Shown: one piece after another, positions 8,884-18,904 of the stretch
How the letters are laid out: every line of letters begins with the position of its first letter
Position numbering within the stretch: the stretch's first letter is position 1
Position numbers and translations under genes: made by a program
The notes under the pieces: model-generated
Told to the model about the DNA's origin: nothing
Seen by the model: only the letters and a program-made list of their open reading frames with translations
Databases searched by the model: none
NCBI GenBank assembly: GCA_031270075.1
Contig: JAISYG010000081.1
Location: forward strand, 1 to 48,154
Length of the DNA stretch: 48,154 nucleotides
Origin: Dysgonamonadaceae bacterium
GTDB taxonomy: Bacteria; Bacteroidota; Bacteroidia; Bacteroidales; Azobacteroidaceae
Direction: 5' to 3'

Positions 8884-8917
8884 AAGGTTTACCGGAACAA
8901 ATTTTCCGGTAAACCTT
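8884..8917 (+). terminator. 14-bp perfect stem terminator
   Basis: AAGGTTTACCGGAA (8884-8897) pairs perfectly with TTCCGGTAAACCTT (8904-8917) around a 6-base loop. It sits 31 bp after the isomerase stop and just before the tRNA. The trailing T-run is short (TTGTT). Confidence 0.75.
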
Positions 8918-8922
8918 GTTAT

Positions 8923-8994
8923 GGCCTCATAGTTCAAGGGATAGAACGGAAGTTTCCTAAACTTCAGATTCGCGTTCGAGTCGCGGTGGGGCTA
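8923..8994 (+). tRNA. tRNA-Arg (anticodon CCT)
   Basis: A full cloverleaf of 72 nt can be folded by hand. The acceptor GGCCTCA pairs with TGGGGCT using G-T pairs, the D stem is GTTC/GAAC, and the anticodon stem GAAGT/ACTTC encloses the loop TTCCTAA with anticodon CCT. The T stem TCGCG/CGCGG has the loop TTCGAGT and the discriminator base is A. CCA is not encoded. Confidence 0.93.
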
Positions 8995-9045
8995 CATGGT
9001 AATCACCATATTTTAATAAAATTTAAATTTAAAACCGATTTTATC

Positions 9046-11811
9046 ATGAAAGCGAAAAGTAAATATTATTGTTATCTGTGGTTGGCAGTCAGTTGCCTTT
9101 CTTTTGCCTGTCAACGCTTGTCTGTGGACGACTTGAGGTGCGAATACCTGTCCCGTCCGGAGGGTCTGGATGTGGCCGTTCCCCGTTTTTCATGGATCAT
9201 TACTGCCAACAGCAGGGCTGTTTACCAGACTGCTTACCGGATACTGGTGAGCGACAACCTTTCCGACATACGGAACAAACGCGGTAACTGTTGGGATTCC
9301 GGCCAACAGGAATCAGGCAATACCATCCATCTGGAATATGCCGGCACAGCGCTTTCCAGCAACCGCACCTATTACTGGCGCGTCTGTTCCCTGATAGACG
9401 GAAAGGAAATATGGAGCAAACCGGCCGTTTTCCGTACGGGTTTGCTTCATCCCGATGATTGGAAAGCGCAATGGATAAGCACAAAAGAGGAACTGATACA
9501 TGCAAGTCCCCTGTTAAGAAATGATTTCGTCCTTGAGAAGAACGTCGAAGAAGCCCGTCTGTATGTGACGGCAGCAGGTTTTTACGAGGTTTACCTGAAC
9601 GGCAGTAAAGTCGGCGACGACAAAATGCATCCCGCCATCAGCGATTTCCGCAAAACGGTATTGTATTCGGTATATGACGTATCCCGTTTGCTGAAAAAGG
9701 GCGACAATGCACTGGGCATTATGCTCGGCAACAGTGCATACAACATACGGAAGTCCGATAACCGTTACGGATGGGGCGGCGACCAGCGCATGGGAAATCC
9801 CTGCGTTTCGCTGCAAATGCAGGTCATTTATGATGACGGCAGTCAAACGGTGGTTACTACCGGTGACGGCTGGAAATATACGTTCGGGCCGATAACATAC
9901 AATAACATATATGGCGGTGAAGATTATGACGCCCGCAAGGAGATACCGGGCTGGGCTTCTGCCGGTTTCAACGACGCGGAATGGCACGGGACGGAAGTCG
10001 TCCGGGGGCCGGGCGGAATACCGAGATGGCAGTCGGTTCCCATCAAGGTGACCGAAACGCTGACGCCGGTTGCCGTAACAAAACCGGCCAAAGGCGTTTA
10101 TCTGTTCGACCTTGGGCAAAACATCGCAGGATGGTGGCGCATGGAACTGAAAGGACATGCCGGACAAACCGTTCGGGTACGGGGGGCGGAGACGCTTAAT
10201 AACAACCTGTTTCCCAAAAAAATGGAACAGGGAGACAGTTTGAGCACAAAGTTCGACTATCATGCCCGCGTATGGACGGATTACACCTTGAAAAGCGACC
10301 GGACGGAAAGCTACGAACCACATTTCTTCTATACCGGTTGCCGGTACATCGAAGTGACTGTAGCCGACGGGCAGGAACTTGAAGCGCTGAAAGTGGAAGG
10401 AAGGGTGCTACGTTCCGACATTGAGCAAAGCGGCGAATGGACGTCGTCTCACCCCTTGCTGAACTGGATTCACACGGCCGGACTGTGGTCGCAGAAGGCC
10501 AACCTTGTGGGATATCCGACCGACTGCCCGCACCGCGAAAAAGGAGCGTACAACGGCGACGGACAAGTAATTGCGGAAAGTTCCATGCACGATTTCCGGA
10601 TGGCGCCGTTTTACTACAAATGGCTCAACGACATGCGCGATTCGCAGGAACCCGGCGGACGCATTCCCAATACTTCGCCCCCCATTGTCGGCGGTATGGG
10701 AGGCGGCATTGCATGGGGCAGCGCATACGTGCTGATACCCTGGTGGATGTACCACTACTACGACGATATACGGGTACTGAGAGAACATTACCCTTCCATG
10801 AAGCAATACCTGAATTATTTGAGAAATCTGGCGCGCAACGACGAAAAACCGGATGAACCCTACATCATCAATTATTTCGACGGATACTGGTATTCACTGG
10901 GAGAATGGTGTTCGCCGGGACGCAGCGACTGCCCGAACCATGACGTGGTCAGTACTTTTTACTACTACTACGACGCTCAACTGATGTCGAAAATAGCCGA
11001 ACTGCTTGGCCATAGCGACGACGCCCGCCACTATCTTGCCCTGAGCGACACCATCCGGCAAGCGTTCAACGAGCGGTTTTTCTCCGAAAAAACGTTGCTC
11101 TACGGCAGCGATACCACCTATCAAACCTATCAGTTGCTTGCGCTGGTGGGAAACCTTGTCCCGGAAGCCCACCGCAACGGAGTGCTGAACACCGTTGTCG
11201 AAGATATCCGCAACAGAGGCAATCACCTGAATACCGGCATTATCGGAACAAAATACCTGTGGCCGGCGCTGTCGGACAACGGCTTTGACGATCTCGCCTG
11301 TTCGGTAGCCCTGCAGGAAAGCTATCCGGGTTACGGATTCTGGTACCGCAATCACTGTACCACCTTGCTGGAATTGTGGGAAGGAAACTTTTCGCACAAT
11401 CATCAAATGTTTGGTGCGATAACGGAATACCTGTACCGGTATCCCGCCGGTATCGATGCGCCGACAGCGGGAAAAACAACGAACGGATACAGGCACATCC
11501 GCCTGCAACCCCGAATGATCGACAGCCTGCAAACGGTAAGAGCTTCGCTGCAAACCATGTCGGGGCAAATCATTTCGGAATGGAAACGGTGCGACAACCA
11601 ATATACCTGTGAAGTGTTGATTCCCGCCAACACTACTGCCATTGCCGTCCTTCCGGTGGACGGGAAGCAACGGCTGACCGAAAGCGGCAACACGATATGG
11701 CAAAACGGGATATTTACGGCCATTCCGGGCGTGGACGATGTGAAAGCCGGAGACGGAGGGTTGTGGGTGTCGCTGCTATCAGGGAAATACAAATTTCAAT
11801 GGGAAAAATAG
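9046..11811 (+). CDS. alpha-L-rhamnosidase, GH78 family lipoprotein
   Basis: The ORF track opens inside the tRNA; the ATG at 9046 begins a lipoprotein signal with lipobox LSFAC, giving 921 residues. After a fibronectin-like N-terminal part (CEYLSRPEGLDVAVPRFSW) and the rhamnosidase N domains comes the (alpha/alpha)6 barrel with YPTDCPHREKGAYNGDG, the GH78 catalytic-acid region in a recognised variant form. The enzyme would release terminal alpha-L-rhamnose from glycans at the cell surface or in the periplasm. Its 3' end overlaps the sigma factor gene by 13 bp, tying it to the glycan locus regulators. Confidence 0.93.
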   Translation: MKAKSKYYCYLWLAVSCLSFACQRLSVDDLRCEYLSRPEGLDVAVPRFSWIITANSRAVYQTAYRILVSDNLSDIRNKRGNCWDSGQQESGNTIHLEYAGTALSSNRTYYWRVCSLIDGKEIWSKPAVFRTGLLHPDDWKAQWISTKEELIHASPLLRNDFVLEKNVEEARLYVTAAGFYEVYLNGSKVGDDKMHPAISDFRKTVLYSVYDVSRLLKKGDNALGIMLGNSAYNIRKSDNRYGWGGDQRMGNPCVSLQMQVIYDDGSQTVVTTGDGWKYTFGPITYNNIYGGEDYDARKEIPGWASAGFNDAEWHGTEVVRGPGGIPRWQSVPIKVTETLTPVAVTKPAKGVYLFDLGQNIAGWWRMELKGHAGQTVRVRGAETLNNNLFPKKMEQGDSLSTKFDYHARVWTDYTLKSDRTESYEPHFFYTGCRYIEVTVADGQELEALKVEGRVLRSDIEQSGEWTSSHPLLNWIHTAGLWSQKANLVGYPTDCPHREKGAYNGDGQVIAESSMHDFRMAPFYYKWLNDMRDSQEPGGRIPNTSPPIVGGMGGGIAWGSAYVLIPWWMYHYYDDIRVLREHYPSMKQYLNYLRNLARNDEKPDEPYIINYFDGYWYSLGEWCSPGRSDCPNHDVVSTFYYYYDAQLMSKIAELLGHSDDARHYLALSDTIRQAFNERFFSEKTLLYGSDTTYQTYQLLALVGNLVPEAHRNGVLNTVVEDIRNRGNHLNTGIIGTKYLWPALSDNGFDDLACSVALQESYPGYGFWYRNHCTTLLELWEGNFSHNHQMFGAITEYLYRYPAGIDAPTAGKTTNGYRHIRLQPRMIDSLQTVRASLQTMSGQIISEWKRCDNQYTCEVLIPANTTAIAVLPVDGKQRLTESGNTIWQNGIFTAIPGVDDVKAGDGGLWVSLLSGKYKFQWEK

Positions 11812-12365
11812 CAGCAAGTGACTTGTCCCTCCTTTACAGGGAACATTCGGATGCGCTTTATTCCTTCGGATGCAAGTTTACGTCCGACAGGAAAATGGTG
11901 GAAGACTGCATCCACGACGTGTTCCTGAAACTTTACGAAAGAAAAGAAGGCACGAACGATATACGAAACTTGAGGCTGTTTCTGCTGGTGTCGTTGAAAA
12001 ACAGGCTGCTGAAAGAACTTTCTTCGCCCAAACTCTTCGTATCCATCGAAGAAATTCCTTTCTCCTACGCACCACAGGATGCCTCGGTGGAGGATATCCA
12101 TCTGGAAAATGACCGTATCCTGAACCGGAAAATCTATATTCAAAAAGCGCTGGAGTCTCTCACCAACAGGCAACGCGAAATCGTTTATCTGCATTTTATC
12201 GAAGAATTGGACTACGACCAGATCTGCCAAATGATGGGCATCAGTTACCAGACCATCCGCAACACCGTACACAATGCACTGACGCGGTTGCGGGATAAAT
12301 TGGGAAAACCTCCCATACACCTCTATTTTATGGTTATTTTTAAAAAGATCAGAAAAAACAGTTAA
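11799..12365 (+). CDS. RNA polymerase ECF sigma-70 factor
   Basis: The ATG at 11799 gives 188 residues, normal for Bacteroidota ECF sigma factors; the longer track version adds an implausible arginine-rich N-terminus read from inside the rhamnosidase gene. Region 2 covers residues 8-75 (YREHSDALYSFG, VEDCIHDVF) and region 4 residues 113-165 (LTNRQREIVYL, GISYQTIRNTVHNALTRLR). With the FecR protein downstream it would form a transmembrane switch activating the SusC/SusD genes when the outer-membrane transporter is loaded. The start lies within the last 13 bp of the GH78 gene, so translation may be coupled. Confidence 0.92.
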   Translation: MGKIAASDLSLLYREHSDALYSFGCKFTSDRKMVEDCIHDVFLKLYERKEGTNDIRNLRLFLLVSLKNRLLKELSSPKLFVSIEEIPFSYAPQDASVEDIHLENDRILNRKIYIQKALESLTNRQREIVYLHFIEELDYDQICQMMGISYQTIRNTVHNALTRLRDKLGKPPIHLYFMVIFKKIRKNS

Positions 12366-12435
12366 ATTTATAGTACAAAAAACGCCTTTCCGTGTCCTTA
12401 TATTGTAAAATGAAATCATATTCCAAAGGAAAGTC

Positions 12436-13344
12436 ATGGATAAATATTGGGGACAAAGCGAGGAAAATGTTATCAAACGTTTTCGGGAAGCGGTGACCGA
12501 CCGGTTTCCCGCCCAGCGAAAAGAAATCGTATGGGAACGTTTGTTGAGAAGCATTTGGCAGGCGCGTGCACGACGGGTCAGCGGTATTCGCAGGTGGGCG
12601 GCCGTCGCAGGTATCGTACTACTGACGGGCGGCATCTACCTGTGGCAAACCCTTTCGCTACCCGAAAAACAGGAGTATAAAACGGAATGGCTCACCCTTA
12701 CTACAAACAACGAGGAACGCCTACAGGTAACGTTGCCCGATTCGTCGTCGGTATGGCTCAATGCCAATAGCCGGTTGACTTACCCCAAAGCTTTTATGCC
12801 CCAACAGCGGGAAGTAGTGCTGTCCGGAGAGGCTTTTTTCGACATCCGGCCTGAAAAAAAGGCTTTCCTTGTACGGACGGAACGGTTACACGTGTCGGTA
12901 CCTGGCACCCGCTTCATGGTAAGCGACTACCGCAATACCGAAACAGTTGAAGCCATCCTGCTGTCGGGATCAGTGAAAGTAGCCACAACCGGCGAACCGC
13001 ACAAGGCGACTACCCTGAAACCCAACCAGCAATGGCGACTGTCGGCAGGCGACATGCAAGCGCAAATTCATGATATAGACGCCGTTTCCCGGGCGCAATG
13101 GGTTACGGGGCAAATCATCTTTGAAGACGCCTCGCTGAAAGACATTGCGGAACGATTGGGCAGCTGGTACGGCATCAAAATCGACGTAGAAAAAGGGATA
13201 GAGACCATGTACAGGCTCACCTTTGTCATCCGGAACGAAACGTGGACGCAAGCCCGGTCTGTCATACAAATGATCCTGCCGGAAGTGGCTTTCGCCGAAT
13301 CCGACGACAAAACAAAAATCATACGCGCATCCCAAAAAAAATAA
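12436..13344 (+). CDS. FecR-family anti-sigma factor with DUF4974
   Basis: This 302-residue inner-membrane regulator has a cytoplasmic N-terminal 50 residues expected to hold the sigma factor, a single membrane span at about 54-72 (WAAVAGIVLLTGGIYLW), and a periplasmic FecR domain (LPDSSSVWLNANSRLTYP, VVLSGEAFFDI, VPGTRFMVSDY). The C-terminal DUF4974 (DASLKDIAERLGSWYGIKI) would contact the STN domain of the following SusC protein. It lies 70 bp after the sigma gene. Confidence 0.94.
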   Translation: MDKYWGQSEENVIKRFREAVTDRFPAQRKEIVWERLLRSIWQARARRVSGIRRWAAVAGIVLLTGGIYLWQTLSLPEKQEYKTEWLTLTTNNEERLQVTLPDSSSVWLNANSRLTYPKAFMPQQREVVLSGEAFFDIRPEKKAFLVRTERLHVSVPGTRFMVSDYRNTETVEAILLSGSVKVATTGEPHKATTLKPNQQWRLSAGDMQAQIHDIDAVSRAQWVTGQIIFEDASLKDIAERLGSWYGIKIDVEKGIETMYRLTFVIRNETWTQARSVIQMILPEVAFAESDDKTKIIRASQKK

Positions 13345-13362
13345 GCCGATCACACATACACC

Positions 13363-13394
13363 ATGAAAACATGAAAACATGAAAACATGAAAAC
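13363..13394. repeat. 8-bp tandem repeat, 4 copies
   Basis: ATGAAAAC is repeated four times in the gap between fecR and the first susC. Each copy contains an ATG, but none opens a useful frame into susC. Copy number could alter leader length. Confidence 0.9.
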
Positions 13395-13500
13395 ATGACA
13401 CACCAAATTGTAAAAAGAGCAGCCTGCGCTTCCAACACCTGCTGCTCAGCGAGTTTAACATGAACAAGTCACACTAAAATCACAAATAAAGATAACGAAA

Positions 13501-16500
13501 TTGTTAATTGAGAATCAAAAAAAAGAAAAGGAAAGTAATTTACCGGGTATAACCAAAATCAAGCGAATCATGAAAATAGCGTTTTTACTTCTGGTGACGG
13601 GACTGTTGCAATTGTCGGCTTCCGTATCTGCGCAAAACAAGCGAATGACCATCGACAACGGGAAGGGCGACCTTACCGTCAAGGATGTGTTAAAAATGAT
13701 CGAAAGCCATACGGATTATACTTTTTCGTACAATAGTGCGCAAATCGACGTAAACAGGACGGTCAAGGGCGCTTTCCGAAACATGCGAATAACGGAAATC
13801 TTGGATAAAATCTTGCCGCAAGCCCATATCGAATATCTCATTGAAGGTACGCAGATTTTCTTGTTTTCTGCCGAACCTAAAGCGACAAACAAAGTTCAGC
13901 CCGGAGGTATTCCCGTCACCGGCGTGATTACCGACGAAAACGGCGATCCGCTGCCGGGCGTGAACGTCACGGTGAAGGGTACGATGACAGGGGTAACAAC
14001 AGATAATAATGGTAAGTATTCCGTTGCTGTTAGCGGTAGCGAGGCGGTGCTGGTGTTTTCCTTTGTAGGTTATACTACGCAGGAGATTACCGTAGGCGAC
14101 CAGACGAATATTTCGCTAACGCTTGGAGAAAGCGCTACGCAAATAGAAGAGGTGGTGGTAGTCGGTTACGGCGTGCAGAAAAAGGGAAGCGTTGTCGGTT
14201 CCATCGTGCAAGCCAATAGCGAAGAACTGATGAAGTCCGGCAATGTTACCGACTTGAAGCAGGCGCTTACAGGACGGCTACCGGGCGTAATTACCTCCGT
14301 ATCGACCAATGAGCCGGGCGGTTACGGCGACGGCAGCAGTGCTACCTCTATCTTTATCCGTGGGCGCAACTCGTGGAACAGCAGCCAGCCGCTCATTTTG
14401 GTGGACGGCATAGAGCGCAACATGGAGAATGTGGACGTTACCGAAGTCGAAAGCATATCTGTACTCAAGGACGCTTCGGCAACGGCGGTCTTTGGCGTGA
14501 AAGGCGCCAACGGCGTTATCCTTATCACCACCAAACGCGGCAAGGAGAGCAAGAAGCCCCGATTGTCGTTTTCATACGACGCCACAATGCTGATGCTCTC
14601 CAAACTGCCGGAGAAATTGGATTCCTACGATGCCCTGAATTTGCGCAACGAAAGTATCCTGCGCAATGTGGCATACAACGAAAGTATCTGGAGCGATTAC
14701 ACGCCCGATGAAATTCTCCGCCGCTACCGAGAGCGTGACTATCCCGAATACGAAATGCTATACCCCAATGTGGACTGGGAAAGTGCCTTGTTCAAAAAAA
14801 CGGGCTGGTCGCAAAAAGTCGCCATGAACATACAGGGAGGGAATGATTTTGTAAAATACTTCGGCGCCTTGACCTACTTCCACGAAGGCGATATGTTTAA
14901 ACAGTATGAAAACTTCAAAGGGTATGACCCTAATTTCGATTTCGACCGGTTCAATTTTCGCAGTAATTTCGATTTCAATCTTACGAAATCCACCATCCTG
15001 AAAATCAGCCTTTCGGGATACTACAGCAAAAAGAATACCAATTATTCCTACACCAACGAACACACAGGAACGCACCAATACATTTGGGCAGCCATTTACA
15101 ATATGGGACCCGATATGTTTCTTCCGCAGTATGAAGACGGTTCGTGGGGAATCCAGCAGTCGCCGATATTGAGTAATCCGGTATCTACGGTTTATAACTT
15201 AGGTATATTCGAACGGAAGACCACCGACATGGACGTCAATATTTCGCTGGAACAGAAATTGGATTTTATCACCAAAGGATTAAGTATAGGAGGCACGTAT
15301 TATTACGACTACAACGTACAAACCGTAGGTGGTGTCTATGATGTTACTAACGGCGTAGTATTGCAGGGCCATATACATAACATTGTGGTTTATCCCGACA
15401 TGTACACCGGTCCCGGTCAGAATCCCGACGAATACATAGTCCACTATCCCATTACCGGCTCATCTGACTTTGATTGGGTAGCAGATCCATGGACTCGGAT
15501 AGGGGAAGGTATTACCTCTTCCTATACCGGGCGTGTACCCGTCAGCCGGCGGAAAGTATATCAGGCGCAAGTCAATTATGGGCGCAGTTTCGGCACGCTG
15601 CACAATGTTAGCGCAATGGGTGTTTTTAAACGCGAAGAATACGCCACCGGCTCCGAGTTTCCCCATTATCGGGAAGACTGGATTTCCCGTCTCACCTACG
15701 ACTATGATTCCCGCTACTTCATTGAAGGCAACGGCGCCTACAATGGTTCCGAAAAATTCGCATCCAACTATCGTTTCGACTTTTTTCCCTCGCTTGCCGT
15801 CGGTTGGTATGTATCGAACGAAAAATTCTTCAAATGGGATTGGATGAACAAGCTAAAACTCAGGTATAGCTTGGGTTTGGTAGGTGACGATAGCGCCGGT
15901 GCGCGCTGGGCTTACCAAACGCAATATTCGTATGGCGAAGCCAATCGCTTGCAGCAATATATTTACAACACCAGCCCCTACACACAGTACCGCGAAACGG
16001 TGGTCGCTAACCCCGATTTGCACTGGGAAAAAGCAAAGAAAAGTAATTACGGTGTGGAAACAGGGTTTTTAAACAACCTCTTTTCGGTTAATTTCGATTA
16101 TTTTACCGAAAACCGGACAGACATTATTATTGCCGGAACCGACCGCGCCACTGCGCCCTATTTCGGCGCTACGCCGCCTGCAGCCAATTTGGGTAAAGTC
16201 GATGCCCGCGGATTTGAAATTGAAGTCAACATAGACAAGCATACCGCCTATGGATTAGACTATTGGGCTGCATTTGCCTTTACGCATACCCGCAACAAAA
16301 TTGTATTCCGCGACGACCCGCAGCTAAGGGCAGCCTATCTGAAACAGCAGGACTATTCGGTAGGGCAAAACCGATCGTTGGTAAACACCGGATTTTACCA
16401 AAACTGGGACGATATCTATGCCAGCGTACCGCAAGAGGTCAACGATTTGTATAAAATGCCCGGATATTACAATATGTTGGATTACAACGGCGACGGTGCG

Positions 16501-17016
16501 ATTACCAGTGCCGGTGACGTGATCCCCTCCGGATATTCCGACCTGCCCGAAAATACCTGTAATCTGTCTCTGGGGGCGAGTTACAAAGGCTTTGCAGTAA
16601 CAGTGCAGTTTTATGGCGTAAACAACGTAACGCAAAACGCTGAACTGTATAATTTTTTCAATCAAAGTATCAATAATATGTACGGGCATACGCGAGATTA
16701 TTGGGCGCAGGACAATCCCGACGCTACCTCTTTTCTGCCCCGTTGGAAAACGCAGGGCGAGTTTATCGGCAATTATTATATCACCGACGGCTCGTATATC
16801 CGGCTGAAAACCGCCGAAATTGCTTACAATTTTCAAAAAACCGTATTGGATAAGCTGCCTTTAGCAGGCTTGCGTGTTTTTGTCAACGGAAACAACCTGT
16901 GGTACTGGTCGCGCCTGCCTTACGACCGCGAAAATACCTGGAGCGGAGGCTCTTCGGCTATGGGCGCATATCCAACCGTAAGACGGATAAATTTCGGTAT
17001 AAACATTATCTTTTAA
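13501..17016 (+). CDS. SusC/RagA TonB-linked outer membrane protein with STN signalling domain
   Basis: This TonB-dependent importer moves oligosaccharides across the outer membrane together with its SusD lid. The TTG at 13501 gives 1171 residues with a 23-residue leader before RIMKIAFLLL; the ATG at 13570 gives 1148 residues and is an equally possible start. Signal peptide ends near SVSAQ. STN domain lies at about 50-120, the carboxypeptidase-like domain at 137-212 (PVTGVITDENGDPLPGVNV), then the TonB box EEVVVVGYG, the plug and the barrel ending in an aromatic IIF. The STN domain fits control by the sigma/FecR pair immediately upstream. Confidence 0.95.
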   Translation: MLIENQKKEKESNLPGITKIKRIMKIAFLLLVTGLLQLSASVSAQNKRMTIDNGKGDLTVKDVLKMIESHTDYTFSYNSAQIDVNRTVKGAFRNMRITEILDKILPQAHIEYLIEGTQIFLFSAEPKATNKVQPGGIPVTGVITDENGDPLPGVNVTVKGTMTGVTTDNNGKYSVAVSGSEAVLVFSFVGYTTQEITVGDQTNISLTLGESATQIEEVVVVGYGVQKKGSVVGSIVQANSEELMKSGNVTDLKQALTGRLPGVITSVSTNEPGGYGDGSSATSIFIRGRNSWNSSQPLILVDGIERNMENVDVTEVESISVLKDASATAVFGVKGANGVILITTKRGKESKKPRLSFSYDATMLMLSKLPEKLDSYDALNLRNESILRNVAYNESIWSDYTPDEILRRYRERDYPEYEMLYPNVDWESALFKKTGWSQKVAMNIQGGNDFVKYFGALTYFHEGDMFKQYENFKGYDPNFDFDRFNFRSNFDFNLTKSTILKISLSGYYSKKNTNYSYTNEHTGTHQYIWAAIYNMGPDMFLPQYEDGSWGIQQSPILSNPVSTVYNLGIFERKTTDMDVNISLEQKLDFITKGLSIGGTYYYDYNVQTVGGVYDVTNGVVLQGHIHNIVVYPDMYTGPGQNPDEYIVHYPITGSSDFDWVADPWTRIGEGITSSYTGRVPVSRRKVYQAQVNYGRSFGTLHNVSAMGVFKREEYATGSEFPHYREDWISRLTYDYDSRYFIEGNGAYNGSEKFASNYRFDFFPSLAVGWYVSNEKFFKWDWMNKLKLRYSLGLVGDDSAGARWAYQTQYSYGEANRLQQYIYNTSPYTQYRETVVANPDLHWEKAKKSNYGVETGFLNNLFSVNFDYFTENRTDIIIAGTDRATAPYFGATPPAANLGKVDARGFEIEVNIDKHTAYGLDYWAAFAFTHTRNKIVFRDDPQLRAAYLKQQDYSVGQNRSLVNTGFYQNWDDIYASVPQEVNDLYKMPGYYNMLDYNGDGAITSAGDVIPSGYSDLPENTCNLSLGASYKGFAVTVQFYGVNNVTQNAELYNFFNQSINNMYGHTRDYWAQDNPDATSFLPRWKTQGEFIGNYYITDGSYIRLKTAEIAYNFQKTVLDKLPLAGLRVFVNGNNLWYWSRLPYDRENTWSGGSSAMGAYPTVRRINFGINIIF

Positions 17017-17036
17017 TCTTGAAAATAAATTCACGG

Positions 17037-18884
17037 ATGAAATTCAATAGCATATTGTTTTTAGCTTTTTTGACAGTCTGCATATCCTGCGAGGATTATT
17101 TGGACAAAGCGCCCGAAGCGGACATTTCAGACAGGGAAGTCTTCGGCAACTTCACCAGCTTTCAGGGATGGGTGGAGGAAATGTACAGTTGTATGGCAAA
17201 CCATCATGCGAAAATGGCGGCCAACTATCACAATACCTTTAATATGCCCGACATGATGCTCAATACCCCCATGTTCTGGGACGACGGAAATTATTGGGAC
17301 GACCGCTTTCTGCTTCATGATCAAGTGCCGATGCTGAGCGGAACCAGCGGTTTGATGTCGAAATCGGTGTGGCCCCTTGCATGGTACGCCATACGAAAAG
17401 CCAATGTGGGTTTGCAGAACATTGACCTGTTGGAAGGGACGCAGGAAGAGAAAAACCTCATCAAGGGACAGTGTCTGTTTTTCCGCGCTTTTTACCACCT
17501 CGAACTGATTCAGTACTACGGAGGGCTGCCTTACGTGGACAACGTGCTGGATGTAAATGAAGCTTTTTCGCTGCCCCGTCTCAGTTACATCGAAACAGCC
17601 GGACGGGTAGCGGAAGATTTCCGGGCAGCCGCCGAACTGCTCCCGATGGATTGGAAAAACACCAATACATTGGTCACCAACAGTAACGGCGTTCGCGTTA
17701 CCCAAATACATGCCCTGGCCTATCTGGGCAAAAATTTGCTCTATGCCGCCAGCCCGATGATGAACGAAGCGTCCACAGGCGTCAATGCCTATGATGCAGA
17801 CCTGTGCAGGCAAGCCGCAGCCGCCTTTGCCGAGGTGATCCGCTTAAGCGAAGACGCATCCGGCGACTGTCCTTACTATTTGGAATCATGGGACAACTGG
17901 TCGGGCATTTTCAAACGGCTCACGGCCGGTAGAAACGAACGTCCCGGAGGCGCAGAGGTTATTCAAAATCAGATGATATACGAACCGGATTTCTATATCT
18001 ACACCAATTTCAGGGCGCAGGCGCCTGTGAGATGGAGTTTTGGCAACGACGGAACGGAAACGCCCACCCATAATTATGTGAAATATTACGCGATGGCAAA
18101 CGGACTGCCCATTGAAGACCCGGGTTCCGGGTACGACCCGAACGACCCGTGGAAAGGACGCGAACCTCGCTTTTATCACGACATTGTTTACGAAGGAACC
18201 AAAATGATAGAAAACGCCACTACCTCCGACGCGATACAATTCCAGTATGCCCACCTGCACAACAGCGGATTCAACCGGCAGGGAAGTGTGGCCTCGGGAG
18301 GCGTCAACGGGAGTGTTACCGGTTATATGTACTGGAAATTTATGCCGTCAAAAGTAAATTTCTGGGAGAATGGGCCTTTTAACGCCCAAGCCTGGCAGCC
18401 ACGCTTGCGTTTAGCAGATGTATATTTGATGTATGCAGAAGCGGTATTTTACGGCTACGGATCGGCAGCCGACAAGTACCCGAATGCTGCCTATACGGCG
18501 CAGCAGGCCATTGAGAAAATCCGAAACCGTGCGCAGCTAAGTTCATTGCCCGACAAATATTATGCAACAGGCAACACGCCTTTGTTCAATTTCATGGAAA
18601 CGCTGATTCGTGAACGCGCCGTAGAACTTGCCTTTGAGGGATTCCGCTGGTTCGACCTGCGCCGCTGGAATATTGCCGGCGAACTCAAATACAGGGAAAA
18701 ATACGGCATTAATTTCGATGTGAACGAAAGCCTGGTTTCGACGGAATATCCTACCGGTAAGCCTTACAATTTCAAAGAAGTATTGCTTACTACCCGTGTA
18801 TTTGAAAAAAAACACAATTGGGTGCCTCTGCCGACCAGGTTTACGCAACTGTATAAGGAATTTTATCAAAATCCGGGCTGGTAA
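17037..18884 (+). CDS. RagB/SusD-family starch-binding-like lipoprotein
   Basis: The ATG at 17037 gives 615 residues starting with a lipoprotein signal (lipobox VCISC); the track start at 16899 lies inside susC. SusD signatures include FFRAFYHLELIQYYGG in the tetratricopeptide-like part and the C-terminal IRERAVELAFEGFRWFDLRRW. It caps the SusC transporter encoded 20 bp upstream and binds glycan at the cell surface. Size is at the upper end of the usual range. Confidence 0.95.
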   Translation: MKFNSILFLAFLTVCISCEDYLDKAPEADISDREVFGNFTSFQGWVEEMYSCMANHHAKMAANYHNTFNMPDMMLNTPMFWDDGNYWDDRFLLHDQVPMLSGTSGLMSKSVWPLAWYAIRKANVGLQNIDLLEGTQEEKNLIKGQCLFFRAFYHLELIQYYGGLPYVDNVLDVNEAFSLPRLSYIETAGRVAEDFRAAAELLPMDWKNTNTLVTNSNGVRVTQIHALAYLGKNLLYAASPMMNEASTGVNAYDADLCRQAAAAFAEVIRLSEDASGDCPYYLESWDNWSGIFKRLTAGRNERPGGAEVIQNQMIYEPDFYIYTNFRAQAPVRWSFGNDGTETPTHNYVKYYAMANGLPIEDPGSGYDPNDPWKGREPRFYHDIVYEGTKMIENATTSDAIQFQYAHLHNSGFNRQGSVASGGVNGSVTGYMYWKFMPSKVNFWENGPFNAQAWQPRLRLADVYLMYAEAVFYGYGSAADKYPNAAYTAQQAIEKIRNRAQLSSLPDKYYATGNTPLFNFMETLIRERAVELAFEGFRWFDLRRWNIAGELKYREKYGINFDVNESLVSTEYPTGKPYNFKEVLLTTRVFEKKHNWVPLPTRFTQLYKEFYQNPGW

Positions 18885-18904
18885 ACATTAAAAATGAATC
18901 AACT

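Noticed and set aside
13363-13394. Regulatory leader peptide with multiple ATGs
   Set aside because: The ATGAAAAC repeats change frame with every unit (8 bp) and no open frame with codon structure follows.
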